Of a stretch of 64,000 nt of DNA, positions 44,090-53,339 are shown piece by piece. Every line of letters begins with the position of its first letter. The first letter of the stretch is position 1. The notes under the pieces were generated by a model. The model saw nothing but the letters and a program-made list of their open reading frames with translations. It was not told the origin of the DNA and did no database searches. The DNA lies in NCBI RefSeq assembly GCF_017654315.1, contig NZ_CP072203.1, positions 1,612,001 through 1,676,000 of the forward strand. The letters are read 5' to 3'. This stretch comes from Gordonia polyisoprenivorans (GTDB taxonomy: Bacteria; Actinomycetota; Actinomycetes; Mycobacteriales; Mycobacteriaceae). Made by a program: the position numbers and the translations under genes.

Positions 44090-45628
44090 ATGACGGTGAC
44101 CGAGCCGACCACCACACCCGCGTCCGCCCGCCCGGGTGCGGTGGCCCTGCGCATGGCCGATCACCCGTCGGTGGTGCTCGCGGTGCGCTGGCTGGTCCTG
44201 GCCGCGCTCACCGTCATCGCCTTCCGGGTCACCCTCCTCGCGGTGCTGGCGGAGATGCACGCGCTGACGCTCATCATCTACGTTCCCGTGCTGCTGGCGC
44301 TGGTGTTGATCGCGGGGATCGGCAAGTCCTGGCGTCCCACCCCGGAACCGCCGATCTACGACCGGCAGACCGACACGATCGTCGGGTCGATCGTGTTGCT
44401 GGTGTCGGTGTCGGTGCAGTTCATGGTGAATCCGCGGTATTCGCAGGCCTACATCACCGCCCACATGGACCTGCTGGCGTTGTGGCTGTTCGTCCTCGGC
44501 GGGGCGATTGTGATGTTCGGTCTGCGCCCGGTGATGCGTTTCCGATGGACCTGGGCGCTGGCGCTGCTGATCTGGCCGGTGCCGATGCGGGTGGTGATCC
44601 TCACCGCCGGTGGCGGCCCGGTCGCCGCGGGCGCGGTGATGGTCGTCGTCGCCGCGATCGCGACGCTCATCGCCGTCGGACGCAACCGTCGACGGGCCTT
44701 CATCGGCGCCGCGCTGTCGTTGGTCACCGGCCTGGTGATCCTGATCGTGATGCACGTCTATGTCGAAGGCCTGCAGCGTGTTCTGCTGGTGGTGGTGCCG
44801 GCGGTGGCCGCGGCGCTGATGTCCTCGCTCGTCATGTACTTCGACTACCGCAACCGGCATCGGCTGGGCTGGTCGCCGCTGGGACGCAACGTCCATCCGC
44901 CGACGCTGGCCCGGGTCCGTAGGCCCGGGCTGCTGTTGCTGCTGGCGACCGTCGTCATCGCCTTCATCCCGGTTCCCGTGACGGCGGCGAGTTGGCCGAG
45001 CGCGACCATTCCGGGCATGCCCGTGGGTGTGCCGCTGGCCCTGCCCACCGACTGGCGGCAGGAGTCGGTCACCCGGTACGACTGGGCCGAGCGCTTCTAC
45101 AGCTCGGGATCGGTGATGTACCGGCAGATGGTGGTGCAGCGGCAGGGCAGTCCCCGGTTCGACAAGCAGTCCCGGTCGCGGCGGGTGGCCGTCGACTCCG
45201 TGGACACCGGGCGGCCGCTGTCGCTGCAGACCTATCCCTACATCTTTCGCTACGACATGGTCGGCGACCGGTTCGGTCCCTCGGTGGAGGTGCCCATGCC
45301 GCACGGTGTGCGTGCCTGGATGTGGACGGTGATCGACGACGCCCGCTACCTCAGCTACACGGTCGTGTCGTGGTGGTGGAACAACGGTCGTCTCACCCAG
45401 CAGGTCGTGCTGTGGTCGGTCGACAACCACGAGACCGACGCCTACTTCCCGGCGCCGACCTACACCGTCACCGGCAACGTCAACACCATGTTCACCGTCC
45501 TGTTCCGCGGGAACGCGGCCATCCGCGACACCACCCCCACCTACAAGGACCGGGATCTGTTGGTGGGCTTGGCCGCCGGCATCGTCGACGCCCAGGTCGA
45601 GGCGGCCCGACGAGAGGCCGGGACGTGA
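44090..45628 (+). CDS. Polytopic membrane protein, exosortase-like, with outer domain
   Basis: A 512-residue protein. Residues about 25-310 contain eight or nine membrane helices; the stretch LLALWLFVLGGAIVMFGLRP followed by FRWTWALALLIWPVPMRVV resembles the core of exosortases. The exosortase Cys (ACSG motif) is not present, so protease activity is doubtful. After IPVPVTAASWPSATIPG the C-terminal 200 residues (starting LPTDWRQESVTRYDWAERF, VMYRQMVVQRQG) look like an extracytoplasmic domain similar in position to EpsI. Known exosortase loci also carry polysaccharide genes, so the context agrees. It overlaps the GT2 start by 4 bases (GTGA). Function unknown; I would not call it a sortase. Confidence 0.5.
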   Translation: MTVTEPTTTPASARPGAVALRMADHPSVVLAVRWLVLAALTVIAFRVTLLAVLAEMHALTLIIYVPVLLALVLIAGIGKSWRPTPEPPIYDRQTDTIVGSIVLLVSVSVQFMVNPRYSQAYITAHMDLLALWLFVLGGAIVMFGLRPVMRFRWTWALALLIWPVPMRVVILTAGGGPVAAGAVMVVVAAIATLIAVGRNRRRAFIGAALSLVTGLVILIVMHVYVEGLQRVLLVVVPAVAAALMSSLVMYFDYRNRHRLGWSPLGRNVHPPTLARVRRPGLLLLLATVVIAFIPVPVTAASWPSATIPGMPVGVPLALPTDWRQESVTRYDWAERFYSSGSVMYRQMVVQRQGSPRFDKQSRSRRVAVDSVDTGRPLSLQTYPYIFRYDMVGDRFGPSVEVPMPHGVRAWMWTVIDDARYLSYTVVSWWWNNGRLTQQVVLWSVDNHETDAYFPAPTYTVTGNVNTMFTVLFRGNAAIRDTTPTYKDRDLLVGLAAGIVDAQVEAARREAGT

Positions 45629-47217
45629 GTGCCGAGGACACCGGAGCGCCCGTGCGGGCCCGGCATCGCTCCGACGTCGACCCGCGGAGCCGCTGCACCC
45701 GGCCGACGCGTCCGGTCGCCGAGTTGCTCGTCGACGAGGACTATCGGCAGCAGGCCCTCTACGACGCGGTCGAACGACTCCGCGACGCCGACGCCGACGC
45801 CTCGGCCTCCACCGCGTTCTCCCGGCCGCAGCAGTACGGCGGCCTGGCCCTGCTGCTCGTCATCGTCGTGTTGGTCGGCTTCTTCCCGATCCCGACGCTG
45901 GCCACCCTGATCGGCATCGCCACCGTCGCCTACGTGGTCACGCTGATCGACCGCCTCGTCATCTTCCGGCGCGGCCTGGTCAACGGGGCCATCGCCGTCT
46001 CCGACGAGCAGGCCCGCGCCCTGTCCGACGACGACCTGCCGCCCTACACCGTGCTCGTGCCCGCCTACGGTGAACCCGAGGTCGTCGGCGACCTGATCAA
46101 GGCGGTTGAATCGATCGAGTATCCGCGCGACAAATTGCAGGTACTCCTGCTGCTCGAGGAGGACGACGAACCCACCATCCGGGCTGCGCGCGCCATGGAG
46201 GACGAGGGCGGCGTGGTGACGGTGGTGCTCACCCCGCCGGCGCAGCCGCGCACCAAACCCAAGGCGTGCAACTACGGTCTGCACTTCGCCACCGGCGACA
46301 TCGTCACCATCTTCGATGCCGAGGACAAACCCGACCCGCTCCAATTACGCAGGGCGGTATGGGTTTTCCGCACCATCGGCGACGACTCGGTGGTGTGCGT
46401 GCAGGGCAAGCTCAGCTTCCACAACGCCACCGACAACCTGCTGACCCGCTGGTTCACCGCCGACTACGGCATCTGGTTCGGGTTCCTGCTGCCCGGCATG
46501 ATGGTCAGCCGCGCCCCGATCCCGTTGGGCGGCACGTCCAATCACTTCCTGCGGGACGTGCTCGACGACATCGGCGCGTGGGATCCGTTCAACGTCACCG
46601 AGGACGCCGACCTCGGCGTGCGCATCGCCGACAGCGGATACCGCACCGCCGTCCTGGATTCGGTGACCCTCGAAGAGGCCAATGTCGATGCGATCAACTG
46701 GGTTCGGCAGCGATCACGCTGGTACAAGGGCTACATGCAGACGTGGCTGGTGCACATGCGCCACCCGATCACGTTGTGGCACATCCTCGGTCCGGTGGCG
46801 TGGGCCCGGTTCACCTTCCTGATCGCGGGCACCCCCCTCATCGCGTGCATGAACATGATCTTCTGGTTGATCCTGATCATGTGGATCGCCGGCCAGCCAC
46901 CCGTTGTCGCGCACCTGTTCTGGGGTCCGATCTACTATCTGTCGTTGATCTCGCTGATCTTCGGCAACGGCTCGGCGCTCTACATGAACCTGATGGCCAT
47001 TCGGGAGGACGACCGCAGCGAGCTGGTGGTCTCCGCGCTGTTGGTGCCGGCGTATTGGGTGCTGATGAGTATCGCCGCGATCAAGGGGATGTGGCAGATC
47101 CTGTTCAATCCGTCGTACTGGGAGAAGACGGTGCACGGGTTGGCTTCCGGCGGTGAGGAGACCGGGCCGGCGAGTGGTACCGGTGTGGCTGGTCCCGAAA
47201 CCGGCGGTGGCGCATGA
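45625..47217 (+). CDS. Processive family 2 glycosyltransferase (polysaccharide synthase)
   Basis: A 530-residue membrane synthase. An N-terminal pair of membrane helices (about 65-110) precedes the cytoplasmic GT-A domain (YTVLVPAYGEPEVVGDL). It carries the synthase motifs: FDAEDKPDP (DxD), TEDADLGVR (catalytic Asp) and QRSRWYKGYMQTW (QxxRW, chain-binding). About four C-terminal helices follow (FTFLIAGTPLIACMNMIFWL, IYYLSLISLIFG). This is the layout of BcsA/CslA-type enzymes but without a PilZ domain, so direct c-di-GMP control is not expected. Polymer type cannot be read from sequence. GTG 45625 overlaps the upstream stop, and the downstream gene overlaps by 4 bases. Confidence 0.88.
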   Translation: MSAEDTGAPVRARHRSDVDPRSRCTRPTRPVAELLVDEDYRQQALYDAVERLRDADADASASTAFSRPQQYGGLALLLVIVVLVGFFPIPTLATLIGIATVAYVVTLIDRLVIFRRGLVNGAIAVSDEQARALSDDDLPPYTVLVPAYGEPEVVGDLIKAVESIEYPRDKLQVLLLLEEDDEPTIRAARAMEDEGGVVTVVLTPPAQPRTKPKACNYGLHFATGDIVTIFDAEDKPDPLQLRRAVWVFRTIGDDSVVCVQGKLSFHNATDNLLTRWFTADYGIWFGFLLPGMMVSRAPIPLGGTSNHFLRDVLDDIGAWDPFNVTEDADLGVRIADSGYRTAVLDSVTLEEANVDAINWVRQRSRWYKGYMQTWLVHMRHPITLWHILGPVAWARFTFLIAGTPLIACMNMIFWLILIMWIAGQPPVVAHLFWGPIYYLSLISLIFGNGSALYMNLMAIREDDRSELVVSALLVPAYWVLMSIAAIKGMWQILFNPSYWEKTVHGLASGGEETGPASGTGVAGPETGGGA

Positions 47218-48881
47218 CCCGCAATCGGGTGCTGGTGCTGTTCGTGGCAATGTTCGCGCTCTACTGCGGGGTGGGGTTGTACCTGGCGGTCGATGTGCAC
47301 CTGTACTTCGGTGACGCGCTCTCGCGGGTGCAGTCCGCGCAGTCGGTGTTGTTCAGTCGCAGTCCGCATCTGGCGGCCATCGGATTCGTCTTCACGCCGC
47401 TGACGGCGATCGTGCAACTCCCGCTCACCGCGCTGACCCCGTGGATTCCGCAGATGACCACCGACGCGGTCTCGGCGGTGATCATGTCCTCGGCGTTCAT
47501 GGCCGGATCGGTTGTCCAGGTGTCCGGCGTCGCCCGCGACCGCGGCCTCGATCCGGTGGTGGCGACGCTGGCGACCGCGTGTTACGCGCTGAACCCGATG
47601 ATCGTGCTCTACGCCGCCAACGGCATGAGTGAGGCGCCGTACCTGTTCTGCCTCGCGTGGGCGGCACGGCGGCTCATGCGGTGGGTCGACACCGACGACG
47701 TCCACGAATTGTCGGTCGCCGGAATAGCATTGGCGTTGAGCTACCTCACCCGCTACGACGGTGGTGCGGCGGCGTTGGCGAGCGCGATCGGGGTCGCCTG
47801 GGTCAGTTTCTTCCGGGCCGATCGCACGAAACGGGTCAGCCGTACCTTCCTCGACGCGGTGCTGGTGGCCGCGCCGTCCGGGGTGGCGTTCATCGCATGG
47901 GCCATCACCGGATGGCTCATTACCGGAAATGCGTTCGCGCAGTTCTCCTCCGAATACGGCAATGCGGCCATCATCGAGCAATCCGGTGGCAGTGGATCCA
48001 GCGGTGCGGGCGAGGCCCTGCGATTCTCGATGACCGAGTTGGCGATCCTCGCGCCCCTGTTGCCGCTGCTGGCGGTGCTCGTCCTGGTCGTGCGAGCCCG
48101 GCACCGCCGTGTGTACGCGGTGCTGGTGCCGCTGGCGATGATCGGCGCGGTGCTGGCGTTTCAGATCTACACCTACGCAAAGGGTTCGACCTTCGGTTTC
48201 CTGCGGTTCTACATGACGGTCATCCTGCTGGCCGCACTGGTCTCGCTGCTGGCGGTGCCCGCCCGGCGTCAGTCGCCGTATCGCAGGCAGGGGCCGCGCA
48301 CCACTGTGGTGGCCCACTGGACCGGCGGTCCGATCACCCGGTACGTCTTTTCCGGCACCATCGCGGTCATCGTGATGCTGGTGTCGTTGCCTACCACGGC
48401 ATTCGGGATGACCTCGCCGAAATACGCGCCGCAGGAGTTCGCGCTGTCCTCGGTGGTGTGGCCGCGCCCCGACTCGGTCTCGCAGCGCTATCTCGACGAA
48501 CGACGGATCGTGCGCAGCTTCTCCACCGAACGTACCCTGGCGCGCTATCTCGACTCACTCGACCTACCCGATGGCAGCGTGCTCACCGACACCGTCTACG
48601 GATTCGCGGTCGTCGTGCAGTCGCGACGGCCCAAACAGTTCGTCATCCCGTCCGACTCTGACTTCGTCGAGGTCCTCAACGATCCCAAAGCCGCAGGCGT
48701 GCAGTACATGCTGGCGGTACCTGCGTCCGGGCGCGGCCTGTCCGACGCCCTCAATCAACGCTATCCGACGCTGTACGAGAGCGGCGCGCAGATCGCCGTG
48801 CGGGTCCTCGACGTGCGCAACCAGGGTGCCGATCTGCCCGATTGGCGGGTGTATCGGGTGACGGGGAGTCGGTCGGGCTGA
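47214..48881 (+). CDS. GT-C type integral membrane protein
   Basis: A 555-residue polytopic protein with about ten to eleven helices and a C-terminal soluble domain of about 130 residues. The first external loop carries acidic residues (AVDVHLYFGDALSRVQSAQ), where GT-C enzymes (GT39/GT83-like) place the catalytic Asp. NPMIVLYAANGMSEAPYLFC and LSYLTRYDGG fall in further loops, as in lipid-linked mannosyl- or arabinosyltransferases. It would use a polyprenyl-phosphate sugar outside the membrane, perhaps to decorate the polymer. The ATG at 47214 overlaps the GT2 stop (ATGA). The substrate is unknown. Confidence 0.72.
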   Translation: MTRNRVLVLFVAMFALYCGVGLYLAVDVHLYFGDALSRVQSAQSVLFSRSPHLAAIGFVFTPLTAIVQLPLTALTPWIPQMTTDAVSAVIMSSAFMAGSVVQVSGVARDRGLDPVVATLATACYALNPMIVLYAANGMSEAPYLFCLAWAARRLMRWVDTDDVHELSVAGIALALSYLTRYDGGAAALASAIGVAWVSFFRADRTKRVSRTFLDAVLVAAPSGVAFIAWAITGWLITGNAFAQFSSEYGNAAIIEQSGGSGSSGAGEALRFSMTELAILAPLLPLLAVLVLVVRARHRRVYAVLVPLAMIGAVLAFQIYTYAKGSTFGFLRFYMTVILLAALVSLLAVPARRQSPYRRQGPRTTVVAHWTGGPITRYVFSGTIAVIVMLVSLPTTAFGMTSPKYAPQEFALSSVVWPRPDSVSQRYLDERRIVRSFSTERTLARYLDSLDLPDGSVLTDTVYGFAVVVQSRRPKQFVIPSDSDFVEVLNDPKAAGVQYMLAVPASGRGLSDALNQRYPTLYESGAQIAVRVLDVRNQGADLPDWRVYRVTGSRSG

Positions 48882-48914
48882 GGTCAGCCCCGCCGGCGCG
48901 ACGCGGCCGGGGAC

Positions 48915-50042
48915 TCAGACGATCGTGTCGTCGACCACCTGCCACGCGGGGTCGTCGTAGCCGATGTCGTAGGTGCACTCGTCGGGACGCGGATCGGGGA
49001 CGAACGCCCACAACAACACCCCGGCGACGCCTTCTCGTCGGATGTCGGCGAGACGGGTCCGCAATTCGGCGGCGCGGGTCGAGGTCGACAAGCACGAACC
49101 GGCCTTGATGCCGAGTTCATTGACGACGATCGGCTTGCCGAGGCGTTGCGCCAACGCGATTCGCGCGCGCAGGTCGCTGCCCGTCGGTGGGATGCCCTCG
49201 TCGTTGCGATAGTCGTGGTAGTCGAGCACGTCGAGATGCGGCGACTGCGCGACGATGTCCATGTCGGTGCCGGTGGTGCCGCATTGGTCGCCGCCGGTGA
49301 AGCCGGCGAACATGGGGTGGCGCCGATCGATGTCGCGCAACGCGGCCCCGGCGGAGTCGAAGAAGTCGCGCAGGACCTGTGCCGCCCCGGGTTGACAGGT
49401 GCGATGCGCTAGGTCACAACCGCCCGTGCCGCAGCTACTGGTCTCCGGTTCGCCGACGAGTTCCCAACCGGCGAGCGATGTTTCGCCGGCCCAACGCTTG
49501 ACCGCGATCGACATCCACTCGGCGTAGGTCATCCCACCGACGGCGCGGGTGGTGCGCCAGCCGTCGGCGTACCACGAACGGTCCTTGAACACCCCGTCCT
49601 CGCAATCGCCCGACGAACCGGTCAGCACCGGCAGCACCATCTGGTGGTGCCGCCTGGCTGCGGCGAACACGGCATCGAGAGGCCCGAAATCGAGTCCGCC
49701 GGTGTGCTTGTTGACCGCGAACATCGAGTACAGGTTGAAGCGGGTGAGTGCGCGCGGCGGCAGTGCGCCGAAGTAGCGATCGAGATCCACCTCGGCCCCG
49801 CACCCGGCGTTCACCGCCCAGTTGGTGCCGAGTTGATAGGCGTTGAAACCCGAAGGCCACCAGGGTGTTCCGTCGAGGTGTAGACCGGTGGGAGTGGTGT
49901 CGACACGTCCGGCGAAATGTGTGGTCTCGGCACCGGATTCGGAACCCGGGTTGAGGTAGCTGCAGGCGTTGAGCCCGAACAGGACCACGGCCAGCACCAT
50001 GCTGATGACCGTGGTTCGTACGCGAGTGCGACCGTTCGGCAC
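48915..50042 (-). CDS. GH5-like glycoside hydrolase lipoprotein
   Basis: A 375-residue secreted lipoprotein with signal VISMVLAVVLFGLNAC and lipobox LNAC. The rest is a cellulase-like TIM barrel of clan GH-A: LDGTPWWPSGFNAYQL, the general-acid Glu in WELVGEPETSSC, and the nucleophile Glu in PIVVNELGIKAG. Four or more Cys in pairs suggest disulfides. It is convergent with the polysaccharide genes (34 bases between stops), so it probably trims or releases that polymer, as cellulases do in cellulose operons. The start GTG 50042 is uncertain; it leaves only 18 bases to the divergent gene. Confidence 0.8.
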   Translation of the reverse strand: MPNGRTRVRTTVISMVLAVVLFGLNACSYLNPGSESGAETTHFAGRVDTTPTGLHLDGTPWWPSGFNAYQLGTNWAVNAGCGAEVDLDRYFGALPPRALTRFNLYSMFAVNKHTGGLDFGPLDAVFAAARRHHQMVLPVLTGSSGDCEDGVFKDRSWYADGWRTTRAVGGMTYAEWMSIAVKRWAGETSLAGWELVGEPETSSCGTGGCDLAHRTCQPGAAQVLRDFFDSAGAALRDIDRRHPMFAGFTGGDQCGTTGTDMDIVAQSPHLDVLDYHDYRNDEGIPPTGSDLRARIALAQRLGKPIVVNELGIKAGSCLSTSTRAAELRTRLADIRREGVAGVLLWAFVPDPRPDECTYDIGYDDPAWQVVDDTIV

Positions 50043-50060
50043 ACCGCGCAGCCTACTCCG

Positions 50061-50618
50061 GTGACTATTGTCGCGGAGGTGAGACGTGAACCGTGGCACC
50101 GAATACTCGCTTCCGTCGTCGGCGCCGTTGCCTGCGCCGTCCTGCTCGTCGGCGTGGCCGGCTGCGGCGACGAGTCGTCCTCTGCGACGGGTTCGGAGCC
50201 GAGCGCGTCCCCGTCGCCATCCGCCTCGTCGGCTGCGTCCTCGTCCGCTGCGCCCACGGAGTCGTCGTGGATCGAGCCGACGGCGTCCCCGACGCTCGAT
50301 CCGGTGCACGTCCCGCCCTATATCGATCACGTGCAGTGGGTGCAGACGCAGGTCGGGCCGAGCCTGCAGATCTATCCGACGCCCTCGGGTCGCAAGACGA
50401 CCTCGGACAACGGCGCCGACGTCGCGTGGGCCGAGGTGCTCGCGCTGGCGCCCAACGCCGACACCCCGGGTATGCGCGCCCAGTTCGACTGCCACTGGAC
50501 CTACGCGCGGATCGTCGCGCCCGACAAGCCGAGCTGGAACATCGAACCCGACCGCTCGGTGGTGTCGCAGCAGGAGATGATCAATACGATGTGCAATCCC
50601 GGCGGTCCGGAGGAGTGA
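50061..50618 (+). CDS. DUF2599 lipoprotein
   Basis: A 185-residue exported lipoprotein: hydrophobic VVGAVACAVLLVGV with lipobox VAGC, then a Ser/Ala/Pro linker of about 40 residues, then a DUF2599 domain (YIDHVQWVQTQVGPSLQIYP, VAWAEVLALAPNADTPGM, FDCHWTYARIVAPDKPSWNI). DUF2599 has no known function and is common in Mycobacteriales. Two Cys in the domain (FDCHW, NTMCNPG) may form a disulfide. GTG 50061 is the outermost start; GTG 50079 is possible. It is divergent from the glycosidase. Confidence 0.82.
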   Translation: MTIVAEVRREPWHRILASVVGAVACAVLLVGVAGCGDESSSATGSEPSASPSPSASSAASSSAAPTESSWIEPTASPTLDPVHVPPYIDHVQWVQTQVGPSLQIYPTPSGRKTTSDNGADVAWAEVLALAPNADTPGMRAQFDCHWTYARIVAPDKPSWNIEPDRSVVSQQEMINTMCNPGGPEE

Positions 50619-50657
50619 CGCCCCGGCGCCGGCGTTGGTGCCGGTGCCGGGGCCGGG

Positions 50658-51545
50658 TCAGGCGCGGGTGGCGTGGCGGCGTCGCGACCCGATCGCCCGG
50701 CACACGAGGTAGATCACGAACGAGATCGTGGTGACGAACACCGAGACCGGTAGTTGCGGCGCCAACGAGAGCAGCAGTCCGCCGACCGCCGCGATCTCGG
50801 CGAACAGCACCGACAGCGCCAGCACGACCGTCGGGTTGGCGCTCAGACGCGCGGCGGCGGCTCCGGGGGTGATCATCAACGACATCACCAGGAGCGCGCC
50901 GATGATCTGCACGCCCTGCGCGGCGGCGAGGCCGACGAGGATCGCGAACACCACCGACAGCGCCCGCATCGGCACGCCGCGTGCCTGCGCGACCCGGGGG
51001 TCCAGCGAGGCGAACAACAGCGGACGGTAGATGACGGCGAGCACGACCAGCACGACGGCGGTGGTGATCGCGATGGCGGTCATCCCGTGCACGCCGACGC
51101 TGACGACCTGCCCGGTCAGCAACGCGAAACCGGCACCGATGCGGCCGTAGAGCGCCAGGAACAGCACGCCCAAGCCCAACCCGAAGGCCATCACGACGCC
51201 GATCACCGAATCGCGTTCGCGGGCACGATTTCCCATGAATCCGAAGACGGCGGCGGCGAGGACCGCGCCGATCACCCCGCCGAGATTGATGCTGACACCG
51301 GCCAGCAACGCGGCGGCGGCGCCGGTGACCGACAGTTCGCTGGCGCCGTGCACCGCGAACGACATCTGCCGCGACACGATCAGCGGGGCGAGGACGCCGG
51401 AGAGCGCGCCGAGCAGGGCCAGCGCGATGAGCGCCTGCCAGACGAAGTCGTAGTGCAGCAGCCGCGCGGTCTCGGCGAAGTCCCAGAAGTCGCGGAGCTC
51501 GACATCGGCGGCCAAGACGGTACTGGTGGCCGGAACGGTACTCAC
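50658..51545 (-). CDS. znuB: Zinc-type ABC importer, permease
   Basis: A 295-residue ABC-3 family permease with about eight helices (LIALALLGALSGVLAPLIV, MSLMITPGAAAARLSANPTV). ABC-3 permeases form dimers that move Zn2+ or Mn2+ delivered by a binding protein. The GTG at 51545 overlaps the ATPase stop by 4 bases. It is the last gene of a three-gene operon. Confidence 0.92.
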   Translation of the reverse strand: MSTVPATSTVLAADVELRDFWDFAETARLLHYDFVWQALIALALLGALSGVLAPLIVSRQMSFAVHGASELSVTGAAAALLAGVSINLGGVIGAVLAAAVFGFMGNRARERDSVIGVVMAFGLGLGVLFLALYGRIGAGFALLTGQVVSVGVHGMTAIAITTAVVLVVLAVIYRPLLFASLDPRVAQARGVPMRALSVVFAILVGLAAAQGVQIIGALLVMSLMITPGAAAARLSANPTVVLALSVLFAEIAAVGGLLLSLAPQLPVSVFVTTISFVIYLVCRAIGSRRRHATRA

Positions 51546-52369
51546 AGGGCCGGATGCTCCTCGTCGGCGTGGCAGTGTGCGATGCCCTCTTCGCCGCCGA
51601 CGACGAGGAGGCGGCCGTTGACGCGCACCACCTCGACGTGACTGCCGTAGAGCGCCGAGAGCGTCGCCGTGGTCATCACCTTCTCCGGCGGCCCCGCGAG
51701 GAACTGGCCGCCGACGAGGTAGAGCACCCGGTCCACATACGGCATCACCGGGTTGATCTCGTGCGTCACCAACACCACCGCGGTGCCCGCGGTGCGCCGG
51801 CGGCGATCGATGAGCTCGACCACACGTTCCTGGCTGGCCGGGTCGAGGCTGGCCAGCGGCTCGTCGCAGAGCAGCAACCGCGGATCGGTGGTCAAGGCCT
51901 GCGCCACCCGCAGTCGTTGCTGTTCACCACCGGAGAGCACCCCGACCGGGGCATCGGCGTAGGCGGTTGCCCCGACCTCGGCGAGCGCGGCGTCGACGAT
52001 GCGCCGACGTTCGCCCCGCCCGCGCAGACCGATACCCCACCGAGCCCCGTCCACGCCGAATCCGACCAGGTCGCGAGCACGCAGGGCCATGGTGTCGGCG
52101 TCGTCGGCGTGCTGCTGCGGGATGTAACCGACGGCGTCGGTGACCTCGAGGTCACCGGCGCTCAACGGGTACTGGCCGAGCAGGGCGCGCAGGAACGACG
52201 TCTTGCCCGAACCGTTCGGACCGAGGACGGCGACGAACTCGCCGGCCTCGATCGTCAGGTTCAGCTCATCCCAGAGCACCCGCTCACCGAAGGCGAGCCG
52301 CGCGTGGCGAAACGACGCGACCGGGCTCGGTGTGGCGGGGCTCGGGGTGGCCGGGATCGGAGTGGTCAT
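51542..52369 (-). CDS. znuC: Zinc-type ABC importer, ATPase
   Basis: A 275-residue ABC ATPase: Walker A VLGPNGSGKTSFLRAL, Q-loop GYIPQQH, signature VLSGGEQQRLRVAQAL, Walker B LLLCDEPLASLDP, H-loop VVLVTHEINPV. The C-terminal tail (HVEVVRVNGRLLVVGG, HCHADEEH) has metal-binding potential and matches the metal-transporter subgroup. It starts with a short Thr/Pro/Ala repeat (PATPSPATPSP). The start ATG 52369 overlaps the stop of the binding protein by one base. Confidence 0.93.
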   Translation of the reverse strand: MTTPIPATPSPATPSPVASFRHARLAFGERVLWDELNLTIEAGEFVAVLGPNGSGKTSFLRALLGQYPLSAGDLEVTDAVGYIPQQHADDADTMALRARDLVGFGVDGARWGIGLRGRGERRRIVDAALAEVGATAYADAPVGVLSGGEQQRLRVAQALTTDPRLLLCDEPLASLDPASQERVVELIDRRRRTAGTAVVLVTHEINPVMPYVDRVLYLVGGQFLAGPPEKVMTTATLSALYGSHVEVVRVNGRLLVVGGEEGIAHCHADEEHPAL

Positions 52370-53319
52370 CAGACTCCGGACGAGTTCAACGCATTCGCGA
52401 GGGCCTCGACCTGACCGCGCTGCCAGACAACGTAATCGCTGACACCGTCGGGCAGCGTCTCGGTGAACTTCACGACCGGTACTTTCGCACCTTGGGCGAC
52501 GGTGAGCAACGCCTCGGTCACCGAGTCGACGGCCTGGGTGTTGTAGATGAAGGCCTTCACGGTGCGGGAGGTGAGCAGGTCCTGCAGGGCGGCGCGGTCG
52601 GCGGCCGACGGCGACTGGCCCTCCTCGACGGCTGCGGTGAAGCCTGCGGGGGAGACGTCGACGAGTCCGGCTTCGGTGAGCAGGTAGCCGGCCAGCGGCT
52701 CGGTCTGGGCGACCTTGGTCCCGTTGTGGGCGGCCTTGATCTGGCTCACCTGATTGCGGACGGCGGCGAGTTCGGTGTTGAAGCGCAGCGCATTGGCGCG
52801 GTAGGTCTCGGCGTGGGCGGAGTCCTTGGCGGCCAACGCCTCACCGAGTTCGGTGGCGACCTGTCCGACGACCGCCAGGTTGTAGAAGACGTGCTCGTTG
52901 ACCTCGTGCGAGTGACCCTCACCCTCCTCGGTGCCGGTCTCCTCGGTGGACTCCTCGTGGCCGCCCTCCATGATGTCGAAGGCGTTGATCACCGTGCCGG
53001 AACTGTTCTTGGCGGCCTGCTCCATGTACTCGTCGTAGTGGCCACCGTTCATGAGGATCACCGAGGCGTCGGCGACCTTCGCGGTGTCCGACGCCGACGG
53101 CTCGAATTCGTGCGGGTCGTCGGCGCTGTTGGTGAACAGCGCGGTGACCTCGGCGTCGTTCCCGGCGACCGCGGAGGCCACCGAACCCCACACATTGGTC
53201 GAGGTGACCACGGTCGGCTTACCGCCACTCGACGAGTCGCCGCCGTCGTCCGAACAACCCGACAGGACCAGCGCCGCGGCGGTCAGTAGACCGGCGGTGG
53301 CGACCAATGCACGCTTCAT
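52369..53319 (-). CDS. znuA: Zinc-type ABC importer, solute-binding lipoprotein
   Basis: A 316-residue periplasmic-type binding lipoprotein with lipobox LSGC after a signal (TAGLLTAAALVLSGCSDD). It belongs to the cluster A-I metal-binding family: TSTNVWGSVASAVAG near the start, His in DPHEFEPS and GGHYDEYME, and an acidic His-rich loop (EEGEGHSHEVNEHVFY) typical of zinc binders. The operon znuA-znuC-znuB has overlapping junctions. It is preceded by a -10 box and a palindrome that could serve a metal-responsive repressor. Confidence 0.94.
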   Translation of the reverse strand: MKRALVATAGLLTAAALVLSGCSDDGGDSSSGGKPTVVTSTNVWGSVASAVAGNDAEVTALFTNSADDPHEFEPSASDTAKVADASVILMNGGHYDEYMEQAAKNSSGTVINAFDIMEGGHEESTEETGTEEGEGHSHEVNEHVFYNLAVVGQVATELGEALAAKDSAHAETYRANALRFNTELAAVRNQVSQIKAAHNGTKVAQTEPLAGYLLTEAGLVDVSPAGFTAAVEEGQSPSAADRAALQDLLTSRTVKAFIYNTQAVDSVTEALLTVAQGAKVPVVKFTETLPDGVSDYVVWQRGQVEALANALNSSGV

Positions 53320-53339
53320 GGAGTAGCACCCTTCGCGAA

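Noticed and set aside
42115..47217. Full Gram-negative cellulose (bcs) operon
   Set aside because: No bcsC porin, no bcsD and no PilZ domain; only BcsA-like and BcsB-like parts are present, so I do not claim cellulose.
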